Of a stretch of 33,521 nucleotides of DNA, positions 16,789-24,733 are shown piece after piece. How positions within the stretch are numbered: the stretch's first letter is position 1; the number at the start of each line of letters is the position of its first letter. The DNA is from Bacillota bacterium (GTDB taxonomy: Bacteria; Bacillota; Thermosediminibacteria; Thermosediminibacterales; Thermosediminibacteraceae), in the NCBI GenBank assembly GCA_003242255.1, contig QGUT01000007.1:1-33521 (forward strand). Reading direction: 5' to 3'. Made by a program: the position numbers and the translations under genes. The notes under the pieces are model-generated. The model was not told where the DNA came from. It saw only the letters and a list, made by a program, of their open reading frames with translations, and searched no databases.

Positions 16789-17004
16789 TTTTTTACCGCG
16801 GTGCCACCCTAGACCATAGAAAGTATAGTAAGGAAAGGCTCGTTTGAATAACGGGCTTTTGCCCGGCTCGGCTCGTCGCCGGCAGCTCCGGGGCGGAAAT
16901 AAAGGGCTCCTGCCGGTTTGCACCAACCACCGGCTCTCTTGAAAGGATTTCCCTTTAATTTTCCCCTTCACCGCTTTTTGGCTTTTAAAGAGTTGAATTA
17001 ATTT
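16764..17004 (-). ncRNA. T-box leader, serine-responsive
   Basis: The conserved T-box sequence AGGGTGGCACCGCGG occupies 16810 down to 16796, directly before the terminator. Stem I is visible further upstream, with AGAGAGCC and an apical hairpin GCCGGT/ACCGGC. The specifier loop, between CCCTTT and CCCC on the 3' side, reads ATTTCCG. TCC (16897-16895), followed by a purine, would be a serine codon. The antiterminator bulge TGGC would pair with GCCA, which needs a G discriminator as in tRNA-Ser; a Phe reading (TTC) would need TGGT. Both features agree with the serine genes downstream. Confidence 0.92.
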
Positions 17005-17010
17005 CTTCAA

Positions 17011-17039
17011 ATTTTAGATCAGATTAAAAAAGATGTCAA
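17011..17039 (-). promoter_or_regulatory. Promoter of the T-box/serine operon
   Basis: On the minus strand a perfect TTGACA (17039-17034), 17 bases and TAAAAT (17016-17011). Start site near 17004. Confidence 0.85.
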
Positions 17040-17052
17040 CACTCACTAAGGG

Positions 17053-17081
17053 TTGTTTTTTATGCAATTTTGCGGTATAAT
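17053..17081 (+). promoter_or_regulatory. Promoter of the ACT-hom-thrC-thrB operon
   Basis: TTGTTT (17053-17058), 17 bases, TATAAT (17076-17081). Its -35 box lies 13 bases from the -35 box of the divergent serine operon promoter, so the two may share control or interfere. Confidence 0.7.
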
Positions 17082-17135
17082 GTCTCCTATCTACGCATAA
17101 ATGTATTTTTCACGCGAACAGCGGGAGGGAGCCTT

Positions 17136-17579
17136 TTGACAGGAGGTAAAGGTTTTTACATAGTGAAGGAAGAGATTTTGCCGGATATATTGAAAAAGAC
17201 GGTGAAGGCCAAGGAACTTTTGAAAAACGGCACGGCCAGGACGATAAACGAAGCCACAAAAATGGTGGGCATGAGCCGGAGCGCCTTTTACAAGTACAAG
17301 GACTACGTGTTTCCCTTTTATGAAGCCAGCATGGGAAAGATAATTACGATATCACTGATTTTGGAGCACAGGCCGGGAATATTATCATCCATTTTGGATG
17401 AGATCGCAAAAGGGCACGGCAACATCCTCACCATAAACCAGAATATTCCGGTGCACGGCCTGGCCAACGTCACCATATCCTTCGATACCAGCCAGATGAG
17501 CAAAAACGTGGAAGAAGTGCTGGAAACGATCGAAAAAAAGCCGGGAGTGGCGAAGATCGAGGTTATAGCTCAGGAATGA
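17136..17579 (+). CDS. ACT domain protein, PheB/UPF0735 family
   Basis: This 147-residue protein has an N-terminal helix-turn-helix-like segment (ARTINEATKMVGMSRSAFYKYKDYVFPF) followed by an ACT domain (ITISLILEHRPGILSSILDEIAKGHGNILTINQNI). The family length is about 145-150. The TTG at 17136 gives a typical start leading to FYIVKEEILP, with GGGAGGGAG just upstream; the in-frame codons before it have no ribosome site. Relatives sit upstream of homoserine dehydrogenase in many Firmicutes. An amino-acid-sensing regulatory role is likely but its target is unknown. Confidence 0.85.
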   Translation: MTGGKGFYIVKEEILPDILKKTVKAKELLKNGTARTINEATKMVGMSRSAFYKYKDYVFPFYEASMGKIITISLILEHRPGILSSILDEIAKGHGNILTINQNIPVHGLANVTISFDTSQMSKNVEEVLETIEKKPGVAKIEVIAQE

Positions 17580-17598
17580 CAAAGGGGGAGGAGAAAAG

Positions 17599-18894
17599 GT
17601 GATAAATGTAGGGATCATGGGACTCGGCACCGTCGGCACAGGGGTCGTAGAACTCCTTGAGACCAACCGGAGCACCATAGCCAGGAGGTTGGGGGATGAG
17701 GTAGAGGTCAAAAAGATACTGGTGAGGGACCTTTCTAAAAAGAGGACTCCTTATGCGGAAGGCAAGCTGACCACAAGGGCCGATGATATCCTGGAAGACG
17801 GCGAAATAGATGTAGTAGTGGAACTGATGGGCGGCGAGGAGCCGGCAAGGACTTATATAAAAAAAGCGCTGGAGAATAAAAAGCACGTGGTGACCGCCAA
17901 CAAGGAGGTCATCTCGAAGCACGGGAAGGAACTCCTGGAGCTTGCGGAAAGATCGGGGGTGAGCCTTCTCTTCGAGGCCAGCGTTGGCGGCGGAATTCCC
18001 ATAATAAGGCCGATGAAGCAGTGCCTTGCTGCCAACCGCATTATGAAGATCTCCGGGATATTGAACGGCACTACCAATTACATTCTGACCCAGATGCGAG
18101 AAAAGGGATGGAGCTTCGGGGAAGCCCTGCGGGAGGCCCAGAGGCTGGGTTACGCCGAAAGCGATCCTTCCGCCGATATAAAAGGCTTCGATGCGGCGAG
18201 AAAGCTGGCGATCCTCTCGTCGATAGGGTTCAACGCCAGGATAACCCCAGACAGGGTTTACGTGGAAGGCATAGAAAGGATAGGGCCCGAAGACATAAAA
18301 TACGCCGGCGAATTGGGCTATACGATTAAACTTCTGGCGTCGGCCAGGAGGACCGGAGAGGGGAGAGTCGAAGCCGTCGTGGCGCCGGCGATGCTGAAGG
18401 AGAACCACCCCCTGAGCGCCGTCAGGGACGTATACAACGCCATTCTGGTGGAAGGCGATGCGGTGGGTCAGGTCATGTTTTACGGGCAGGGCGCCGGGAA
18501 GATGCCCACGGCCAGCGCGGTGGTGGCCGATATAATCGATGCAGCAAGGGGCGGGAAAAGGATCTACTGCACCTGCTACGGCGAAGTGGAGGTCGTCCCC
18601 GCCAGTTTGATGACGAGCCGGTTTTACGTGCGGCTGAAGGCTGAGGACAATCCCGAAGCGCTTGCGGAGATTTGCGGAGCTTTGGGAAGAAACGGCATAG
18701 GCCTTGAAATGGCGGCGCAGAAAGGCGTAGGCGGTGGCCTCGTCGAGATAGTGATGCTGACTTTATGGGTTCCCTTCGGAGACCTCCAAAGGGCTTTAAA
18801 TGAGATAAAGAATCTAAAAGGTGTCAAAGAGGTGGCCAACATCATAAGGGTAGAGGAGGCGGATGAAGATGGCTTACATGGGGGTCATCGATAG
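17599..18894 (+). CDS. hom: Homoserine dehydrogenase
   Basis: Homoserine dehydrogenase reduces aspartate semialdehyde to homoserine, the branch leading to threonine and methionine. The 431-residue protein shows the NAD(P) motif GIMGLGTVGTG, VTANKEVISKHG, EASVGGGIPII, GILNGTTNYIL, the catalytic region GYAESDPSADIKGFDAARKLAIL and a C-terminal ACT domain (FYVRLKAEDNPEALAEICGAL) for threonine feedback. The GTG start lies six bases after a GGGGGAGGAG ribosome site. It is followed at once by thrC, which starts inside its 3' end. Confidence 0.96.
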   Translation: MINVGIMGLGTVGTGVVELLETNRSTIARRLGDEVEVKKILVRDLSKKRTPYAEGKLTTRADDILEDGEIDVVVELMGGEEPARTYIKKALENKKHVVTANKEVISKHGKELLELAERSGVSLLFEASVGGGIPIIRPMKQCLAANRIMKISGILNGTTNYILTQMREKGWSFGEALREAQRLGYAESDPSADIKGFDAARKLAILSSIGFNARITPDRVYVEGIERIGPEDIKYAGELGYTIKLLASARRTGEGRVEAVVAPAMLKENHPLSAVRDVYNAILVEGDAVGQVMFYGQGAGKMPTASAVVADIIDAARGGKRIYCTCYGEVEVVPASLMTSRFYVRLKAEDNPEALAEICGALGRNGIGLEMAAQKGVGGGLVEIVMLTLWVPFGDLQRALNEIKNLKGVKEVANIIRVEEADEDGLHGGHR

Positions 18895-19930
18895 GTATTT
18901 CGATCTGCTGCCGATTAAAAAGAAAGAATGCATTGTGACTTTGAAGGAGGGCAACACGCCCCTCATCAGGGCCCATAACCTGGAAAGGCACCTGGGACTT
19001 AACTTTGAACTTTACCTGAAATACGAAGGTGTAAATCCGACCGGTTCTTTTAAAGACAGGGGCATGACGGTTGCGGTCTCCGCAGCTCTGGAAAAAGGGG
19101 CCAAGGCGGTCATCTGCGCTTCCACCGGGAATACCTCCGCTTCTGCGGCGGCGTACGCGGCCAGGGCCGGCTTAAAGTGCGTGGTGCTGATACCCCAAAA
19201 CGCCATCGCCCTCGGCAAACTGGCCCAGGCCATAGCCTATGGGGCAAGGGTGGTGGCCCTGGAGGGCAATTTCGACGATGCTCTGAAAATGGTGAGGGAA
19301 TTTTCCGAAAAGCATCCGGTAACCCTGGTAAATTCCATAAATCCCGACCGCATCGAGGGGCAGAAGACGGCGGCTTTTGAGATATGCGATGAATTTTCCG
19401 ACGCCCCGGATTACCTCGCTATTCCGGTGGGAAACGCGGGCAACATCACGGCGTACTGGAAGGGATTTAAGGAATACCATTCTCTAGGAAAGACTTCGAA
19501 GCTCCCGAAGATGGTGGGATTTCAGGCGGCCGGGGCCGCGCCCTTGGTGGAAAAGAGGGTGATAGAAAAGCCAGAGACTATCGCTACAGCCATAAGGATC
19601 GGGAACCCGGCCAGCTGGAAGATGGCCGAGGCGGCCATCGAAGAATCGGGGGGATTGGTGGACAAGGTGACCGATGAGGAAATTCTGGATGCCTATAAGC
19701 TTCTGGCCAAAAAGGAAGGGGTTTTTGCCGAACCCGCTTCGGCGGCGTCGCTGGCAGGCGTCATAAAACATTTCAAGGTGGGGTATTTTGAGGAAAATTC
19801 TAAAGTTGTGTGCGTGCTGACCGGCCACGGCCTGAAGGATCCGGATACTGCCATAAAGACCGGCGTTTCTCCTGTGGTCATACCTCTTGAAATTGAGGCT
19901 CTGGAAAGAGAAATATACGGTTGGGAGTGA
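18869..19930 (+). CDS. thrC: Threonine synthase
   Basis: Threonine synthase converts O-phosphohomoserine to threonine using PLP. The 353-residue protein has the short bacterial form. The PLP lysine is in NPTGSFKDRGM (Lys62), and the glycine-rich phosphate loop ASTGNTSASAAAYAA, IPVGNAGNITAYWKG and CVLTGHGLKDP follow in order. The ATG at 18869 is preferred since AGGAGG ends nine bases before it; the ATG at 18863 would leave only three. The gene overlaps hom, so translation is coupled. Confidence 0.95.
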   Translation: MAYMGVIDRYFDLLPIKKKECIVTLKEGNTPLIRAHNLERHLGLNFELYLKYEGVNPTGSFKDRGMTVAVSAALEKGAKAVICASTGNTSASAAAYAARAGLKCVVLIPQNAIALGKLAQAIAYGARVVALEGNFDDALKMVREFSEKHPVTLVNSINPDRIEGQKTAAFEICDEFSDAPDYLAIPVGNAGNITAYWKGFKEYHSLGKTSKLPKMVGFQAAGAAPLVEKRVIEKPETIATAIRIGNPASWKMAEAAIEESGGLVDKVTDEEILDAYKLLAKKEGVFAEPASAASLAGVIKHFKVGYFEENSKVVCVLTGHGLKDPDTAIKTGVSPVVIPLEIEALEREIYGWE

Positions 19931-19935
19931 AGGCT

Positions 19936-20826
19936 TTGGTCCGAGTTAAGGTTCCCGCAACCATAGCCAATTTCGGCCCCGGTTTCGATTGCATCGGGAC
20001 GGCGGTGAATTTGTACAACTTCATCGAGATGGACTTTTCGGGCTTTCCCCAGATAGAAGTTTCGGGCGAGGGAGAGGGGAGAATATCTCTGGGGGAGGAC
20101 AACCTGGTGTACCGGGCGGCCAGGTCTCTTTTAAAAAAGGCGGGCATCGAAAAAAGCCTGTATATAAGATTAAAAAATAGAATACCGCTGTCGAGAGGAT
20201 TGGGAAGCAGTGCCGCGTGCATCGCGGGCGGTATGATGGCCGCCAACTACCTCGCGGGAAGCCCCTTCAGCCGGGAAGAAATAATAAATTTCGCCACCGA
20301 AATGGAAGGTCATCCGGACAACGTGGTGCCGGCCGTCGTGGGGGGACTCGCCATATCGGTGAGGGAAAAGGACAGGGTCGTTTACAAAAAGTTGTCCATG
20401 CCCTCGGACCTTAAAATCGTCGTTGCGGTGCCGGAATTCGAACTTTCGACCAAAAGGGCGAGGGAAGTCCTCCCCAAAAAATTAGGCCTCGATGAGGCGG
20501 TTTTCAACATCGGGCGGACGGCCTTGCTGGTGGCGTGCCTGAGCGATGGGGATTTTTCCCTGCTTCAGATGGCCACCCAGGATGTTCTGCACCAGCCCTA
20601 CAGAAAATCTCTGGTGCCCGGAATGGAGGAAATACTGAAAGAGGCCCTGTCGATGGGTATGCTCGGCTGCTTTTTAAGTGGTGCCGGACCTTCGGTGGTG
20701 GGCCTCGTCAGAGAAGAAAAAGCGAAGGAAGCGGGAGAGTTTATGGTGGGAGTCTTCGGAAAAAAAGATGTTAAAGCGCGCTATTTAATTTTGGATACTT
20801 GCAATGATGGAGCGACCGTCGTTTGA
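19936..20826 (+). CDS. thrB: Homoserine kinase
   Basis: Homoserine kinase phosphorylates homoserine for ThrC. This 296-residue GHMP kinase shows VPATIANFGPGFDCIG at the start, the ATP loop PLSRGLGSSAACIAGG and, near the end, GCFLSGAGPSVVGLV. The TTG at 19936 gives the usual MVRVKVPAT start; GTG at 19927 and TTG at 19921 are possible but overlap the GGGAG ribosome site and the thrC stop. It completes the threonine operon. No T-tract terminator follows, but an inverted pair of 19-bp sites lies directly downstream. Confidence 0.94.
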   Translation: MVRVKVPATIANFGPGFDCIGTAVNLYNFIEMDFSGFPQIEVSGEGEGRISLGEDNLVYRAARSLLKKAGIEKSLYIRLKNRIPLSRGLGSSAACIAGGMMAANYLAGSPFSREEIINFATEMEGHPDNVVPAVVGGLAISVREKDRVVYKKLSMPSDLKIVVAVPEFELSTKRAREVLPKKLGLDEAVFNIGRTALLVACLSDGDFSLLQMATQDVLHQPYRKSLVPGMEEILKEALSMGMLGCFLSGAGPSVVGLVREEKAKEAGEFMVGVFGKKDVKARYLILDTCNDGATVV

Positions 20827-20845
20827 TTTGGTAAAAAGTATCTAC
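20827..20845. promoter_or_regulatory. Candidate enhancer site 1 for the sigma-54 activator
   Basis: TTTGGTAAAAAGTATCTAC, an imperfect palindrome of the form GTTGG-N9-CCAAC. Near-identical copies occur at 20859-20877 (inverted) and 26421-26439. Its centre lies about 70 bases upstream of the -24 element. Confidence 0.65.
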
Positions 20846-20858
20846 TTTATTCTATAAG

Positions 20859-20877
20859 GTTGGTACTTTTTCCCAAC
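20859..20877. promoter_or_regulatory. Candidate enhancer site 2 for the sigma-54 activator
   Basis: GTTGGTACTTTTTCCCAAC; its reverse complement matches site 1 except at a few positions and has perfect GTTGG/CCAAC arms. The centre is 32 bases from that of site 1, close to three helical turns, so two activator dimers would bind on the same face. Confidence 0.65.
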
Positions 20878-20905
20878 AGGCTCGTCGATTGACGGACTTT
20901 GGTGC

Positions 20906-20921
20906 TGGCATAAATTTTGCA
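20906..20921 (+). promoter_or_regulatory. Sigma-54 promoter of the glycerol-3-phosphate operon
   Basis: TGGCATAAATTTTGCA fits the -24/-12 consensus TGGCAC-N5-TTGCA, with GG and GC exactly ten bases apart. Start site expected near 20933, about 50 bases before the glpP/glpK remnant. Confidence 0.85.
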
Positions 20922-20986
20922 ATTAAAAATAGACAGAATTAAGATAGAATTTTGATTATATTAAACGTGAATCGGGAGTGACGCCG

Positions 20987-21493
20987 TTGAAGGATATACT
21001 GGCCGATCTGAAGGCCTATCCAGTTATAGCGGCTGTAAGGGATATTGATGCTGTGGACATGGCCTTGGAGAAACCCGTCCGATGTATATTTATGCTTACA
21101 GGCGATATCCTCAATATAAAATACCCCGTTAACTACATAAAAAAGGCGCGAAAAAGGGTTTTTCTTCACAAAGCCATGCAGAAGGATTCCGGCATAACGC
21201 TGACGAACTTAAAAGTTGACGGAGGTGCCGTTGCCAATAACTTCCTAATGCAGTTCCAGTCCGATATTCTTGGCGTTCCGGTTTCAAGGCCCAAGGTGAC
21301 CGAGACTACGGCTTTGGGAGCAGCTTACCTGGCTGGTCTTGCTGTAGGATACTGGAAGGGTATGGATGAAATAGCCTCTAAATGGCAGATCGACAGGGAT
21401 TTTAAACCTGCAATGGCGATGGAAGTCAGGGAAAAACTTTATGCTGGATGGAAGAAAGCGGTTAAGAGAGCTCTCGACTGGGAGAAGGATTAA
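20987..21493 (+). pseudogene. In-frame chimera of the GlpP start and the GlpK end
   Basis: The open frame encodes 168 residues. Residues 1-61 (LKAYPVIAAVRD, CIFMLTGDILNI, KKARKRVFLH) match the start of GlpP, the glycerol-3-phosphate-responsive antiterminator. Residues 62-168 (KAMQKDSGI, KVDGGAVANNFLMQFQSD, ETTALGAAYLAGLAVGYWK, GWKKAVKRALDWEK) match the last fifth of glycerol kinase. A deletion of roughly 1.5 kb between adjacent glpP and glpK genes, joining them in frame near 21170, explains this. The ATP-binding and glycerol-binding N-terminal domain of GlpK and most of GlpP are gone, so neither activity is expected, although the frame remains open with a good GGGAG site before the TTG. It is the first gene behind the sigma-54 promoter. 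Confidence 0.85.
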
Positions 21494-21546
21494 TTTAAAT
21501 TTTGTCGAAGTACTACAATAAAAAAATACATTACCATGTAAAAAGT

Positions 21547-21600
21547 TGTGGTGGAGAAAAGGAGAACCACACCTGTAGGTGTGGTTCTCTTTACTTTTTT
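21547..21600 (+). terminator. Leader terminator with a competing hairpin before the glpA-like gene
   Basis: GAGAACCACACC (21562-21573) pairs perfectly with GGTGTGGTTCTC (21578-21589) around TGTA and is followed by TTTACTTTTTT. Upstream, TGTGGT (21547-21552) can pair with ACCACA (21566-21571), which would break the terminator stem. This is the layout of an attenuator, and GlpP proteins act on such leaders. Confidence 0.7.
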
Positions 21601-21634
21601 AAAGAGGTCACTTCAATTTAAGGAGGTAATTCAA

Positions 21635-23104
21635 TTGCTAGACGTAGTCATAATAGGTGGGGGCGTCGTGGGATGCATGATTGCCCGCGAATTATCCAGG
21701 TACCAGTTAAAAGCAGTACTCCTGGAAAAGGAGGATGATGTGGCAAGCGGCACCAGTAAGGCCAACAGCGCCATCATCCACGCCGGTTACGACGCAAAGC
21801 CCGGTACCCTGAAAGCGAAGTTAAATGTGAGGGGCAACCCTCTTTTTGACATAATTTGCGGAGAACTTGATGTACCTTTTAAGAGGATAGGTTCTCTCGT
21901 TGTGGCTCTAAACGAAGAGGAGGTCAGGGCACTGGAGGAATTGCTGGAAAGGGGGAAAAGCAACGGCGTTCCAGGTCTCGAAATTATAAGCCGGGAAAGG
22001 CTGCGGGAAATGGAACCCAATGTCAACAGAGAGGCTCTGGCAGCGCTTTATGCACCTACCGCCGGTATCATATGCCCTTATGAGTTGACGATTGCTCTGG
22101 CTGAAAATGCCTGCCAGAACGGGGTAGAAATAAAATTGAATTCCCCGGTGCTAGGCGTAAGGGTGGAAAACGGTGGGGTGCTGTCCGTCAGAACTCCGGG
22201 AGAAACCCTTTACACCCGGTACATTATAAACGCTGCGGGCCTTTTTGCCGATGAGATATCGAGATTGGCGGGGGCGGAAGACTATCGCATAACGCCGCGC
22301 AAAGGAGAGTATCTCATCTTTGACAGAAGGTTTGGAGGCATAGTAAGCAGAGTGATATTCCCAACTCCTACAAAAATATCTAAAGGAATTCTCGTTTGCC
22401 CCACGGTGGATGGTAACTTTTTCATCGGTCCCAATTCCAACGATGTCGGTGAAAAGGACGACGTTGCTGTCACGCAGCAGGGGATTGAGGAAATAATTAA
22501 AGGTGCCCGCAAGCTGGTGCCGGACCTGCCTCTGAAGCATGTTATCTCCTCTTTCGCCGGATTGAGAGCCGTGTCGGATACCGATGACTTTGTCATAAGG
22601 GCATCCAAAAAAGTAAAAGGCTTTATCAATGTTGGAGGTATCCAGTCGCCTGGACTCTCCTCCGCACCTGCCATAGCCGAAATGGTCCTCGAAATTTTAA
22701 AAGAAGAGGGATTGGAGCTTAGAGAGAAAAATAACTTCAATCCCAAAAGGCCGCCAATTTTCAAATTCCGCCATCTCAGCAATGAAGAAAAGAGAGAGTT
22801 GATAAGAAAAAAACCGGCGTACGGCAGGATAATTTGCCGGTGCGAGACGGTGACCGAAGGGGAAATAATCGATGCCATCAGAAGGCCAGTGGGAGCCCGG
22901 AGCCTTGATGCCGTAAAACGTCGAACCAGGGCAGGAATGGGCAGGTGCCAGGGAGGTTTTTGCTCGCCCAGAATAGTAGAAATACTGGCAAGAGAACTCG
23001 GCATAAGTCCCCTGGAAGTTACCAAATGCGGCAGCGGTTCCGAGATACTAAAAGGGCGGACGAAAGAATTTATCGAGACAGGTGGTGTTATCAATGCAAA
23101 ATAG
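21635..23104 (+). CDS. GlpA-like FAD-dependent glycerol-3-phosphate dehydrogenase with [2Fe-2S] tail
   Basis: This 489-residue flavoprotein has an N-terminal FAD-binding motif (VVIIGGGVVGCMIARELS), a DAO-type oxidase fold (SGTSKANSAIIHAGYDAKPGTLKAKLNVRG, NAAGLFADEIS, SFAGLRAVSDTDDFVI) and, from about residue 400, a BFD-like [2Fe-2S] domain with CRC and, about 35 residues on, CQGGFC. It is related to GlpA of anaerobic glycerol-3-phosphate dehydrogenase. The TTG at 21635 lies seven bases after AGGAGGT and starts the FAD motif directly; the upstream extension crosses the terminator hairpin. With the next two genes it forms the trio that commonly replaces GlpABC in Clostridia. Without a linked intact GlpK the substrate is uncertain. 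Confidence 0.88.
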   Translation: MLDVVIIGGGVVGCMIARELSRYQLKAVLLEKEDDVASGTSKANSAIIHAGYDAKPGTLKAKLNVRGNPLFDIICGELDVPFKRIGSLVVALNEEEVRALEELLERGKSNGVPGLEIISRERLREMEPNVNREALAALYAPTAGIICPYELTIALAENACQNGVEIKLNSPVLGVRVENGGVLSVRTPGETLYTRYIINAAGLFADEISRLAGAEDYRITPRKGEYLIFDRRFGGIVSRVIFPTPTKISKGILVCPTVDGNFFIGPNSNDVGEKDDVAVTQQGIEEIIKGARKLVPDLPLKHVISSFAGLRAVSDTDDFVIRASKKVKGFINVGGIQSPGLSSAPAIAEMVLEILKEEGLELREKNNFNPKRPPIFKFRHLSNEEKRELIRKKPAYGRIICRCETVTEGEIIDAIRRPVGARSLDAVKRRTRAGMGRCQGGFCSPRIVEILARELGISPLEVTKCGSGSEILKGRTKEFIETGGVINAK

Positions 23105-24371
23105 AGAGCTTGTTATAATTGGTGGAGGGCCTGCCGGGTTGTCTGCTGCAGTAGAAGCCCGCAGGCTGGGGATAAAAGATGTCCTCGTTATCGACAGGGA
23201 GTCGGAGCCAGGGGGGATACTGAAGCAGTGCATTCATCCAGGGTTCGGACTGCACATCTTCAAGGAAGAACTCACAGGCCCCGAATACGCGGAACGTTTT
23301 GTAAGAGAAGCCAAAAACCTCGGTGTGGAAATAATGCTTGACACTATGGCAATAGAGCTTACAGCAGACAAGCGCATAATTGCAGTTAACAGCCAGGAAG
23401 GGCTCATAGAAATCCAGGCGAAAGCGGTTATACTCGCTATGGGATGCAGGGAGAGGACCAGAGGTGCCATCAACATTCCAGGTTTCCGGCCGGCGGGTGT
23501 TTTTACCGCAGGCACGGCGCAGCGGTTTGTAAACATCGAAGGCTATATGCCTGGGCGAGAAATAGTTATCCTGGGTTCTGGAGACATAGGACTGATAATG
23601 GCAAGGCGTCTTACACTGGAGGGGGCTAAGGTCCGGTGCGTCGTAGAGATAATGCCCTACTCCAACGGCCTCACGAGGAACATCGTGCAGTGCCTGGAGG
23701 ATTACGATATACCCCTTCTTCTAAAGCACACCGTTGTAAACATCCACGGCAGAAAAAGGGTAGAAGGGGTCACCATCGCCGAAGTCGACGACAATATGAA
23801 GCCCATCATGGAGACCGCGAAATTCATACCCTGCGATACGCTTCTGTTATCCGTAGGCCTGATACCGGAAAACGAACTTTCCAGGATGGCGGAGATTCAA
23901 ATAGACGAGGTCACTGGAGGTCCGGTGGTAAACCAGCGGATGGAGACGTCGGTTCCTGGAATTTTCGCCTGCGGCAATGTGCTGCACGTCCATGACCTGG
24001 TGGATTTCGTCACCCGGGAAGCGATTCTAGCTGCAAGAGGAGCCGCCTCATACCTGGCAGATTCGGATAAAAAATATGACTACGTACCCGTCGTAGCGGG
24101 AGACGGATTGAGATACGTGCTGCCTCATAGGATAAATATAGAAGCTATGCCGGAGAAAAGGCAGACCTTCTTCATGCGGAGTGTCAAACCCATGGCAAAG
24201 GCAAGGCTTTCTATTGAATCAGAAAAGGGCGTAATAAAATCCAGGGTGATGAGATACGTCAAGCCCAGCGAGATGTTAAGCATCCCCATTGACCGCGATG
24301 AAATGAAAGGGATTAAAATTTTAAAATTCAACCTTCAGGAGGAAGGTGACAGCGTTGAGCGCGGTGAATGA
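23094..24371 (+). CDS. NAD(P)/FAD-dependent oxidoreductase partner of the GlpA-like protein
   Basis: This 425-residue flavoprotein has two dinucleotide-binding folds: IIGGGPAGLSAAVEARRLG at the start and VILGSGDIGLIMARRLTLEG near residue 160, and a C-terminal FAD motif around VPGIFACGNVLHVHDLVD. It resembles the thioredoxin-reductase-like subunit found between glpA-like and DUF1667 genes. It probably passes electrons between the GlpA-like flavin and NAD(P). The ATG at 23094 overlaps the previous stop by 11 bases with GGTGGTG as ribosome site. Confidence 0.87.
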   Translation: MQNRELVIIGGGPAGLSAAVEARRLGIKDVLVIDRESEPGGILKQCIHPGFGLHIFKEELTGPEYAERFVREAKNLGVEIMLDTMAIELTADKRIIAVNSQEGLIEIQAKAVILAMGCRERTRGAINIPGFRPAGVFTAGTAQRFVNIEGYMPGREIVILGSGDIGLIMARRLTLEGAKVRCVVEIMPYSNGLTRNIVQCLEDYDIPLLLKHTVVNIHGRKRVEGVTIAEVDDNMKPIMETAKFIPCDTLLLSVGLIPENELSRMAEIQIDEVTGGPVVNQRMETSVPGIFACGNVLHVHDLVDFVTREAILAARGAASYLADSDKKYDYVPVVAGDGLRYVLPHRINIEAMPEKRQTFFMRSVKPMAKARLSIESEKGVIKSRVMRYVKPSEMLSIPIDRDEMKGIKILKFNLQEEGDSVERGE

Positions 24372-24720
24372 AGAAAAGAGTGTAACTTGTATTGTATGCC
24401 CTAGGGGTTGCAGAATCAAGGTGAGTATAAAAGGAGGTGAGATAATCAGGATCAGTGGCAACCTTTGCAAGAGGGGCGCCGATTATGCTAGATCTGAGGT
24501 GACACAGCCCATGAGGGTGCTTACAACTACAGTGCGGTTGGAAGACGGCCACTTGTTGCCCGTGAAGACAGCTCGCCCAATACCTAAGGAGTTGCTTTTT
24601 GAGGCTGTGAGGGAACTGAGCGGCGTGAGGGTCAAAGGACCGATAGAAATCGGCCAAGTAGTTTACTCTAACGTGGCCGGTACCGGTGTCGATGTGGTGG
24701 CTACCCGTAGTTGGAACTAA
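24355..24720 (+). CDS. DUF1667 protein, small cysteine-rich partner of the GlpA-like complex
   Basis: This 121-residue protein has conserved cysteines in CIVCPRGCRI and NLCKRG, which could hold an iron-sulphur cluster or zinc, then TQPMRVLTTTVRLEDG and VKTARPIPKELLFE as in DUF1667. It is routinely found with the two preceding flavoproteins and is likely the third subunit. Three starts are possible (GTG 24346, TTG 24355, GTG 24364); TTG at 24355 leaves a normal spacing after GGAGGAAGGTG. It overlaps the previous gene by 17 bases. Confidence 0.85.
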   Translation: MSAVNEEKSVTCIVCPRGCRIKVSIKGGEIIRISGNLCKRGADYARSEVTQPMRVLTTTVRLEDGHLLPVKTARPIPKELLFEAVRELSGVRVKGPIEIGQVVYSNVAGTGVDVVATRSWN

Positions 24721-24733
24721 AATACCGGCGGTG

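Noticed and set aside
20828..20877. Reading the inverted AAAAAGTA/TACTTTTT pair as the terminator of the threonine operon
   Set aside because: It could fold, but the same 19-bp unit recurs singly before the dhaK sigma-54 promoter, where it cannot form this stem, so activator sites are the better explanation. Both roles may coexist.
20987..21493. A frameshifted or sequencing-error version of full glpK
   Set aside because: The frame is continuous and the missing parts (most of GlpP and four fifths of GlpK) are absent from all frames nearby, so a deletion fits and an error does not.
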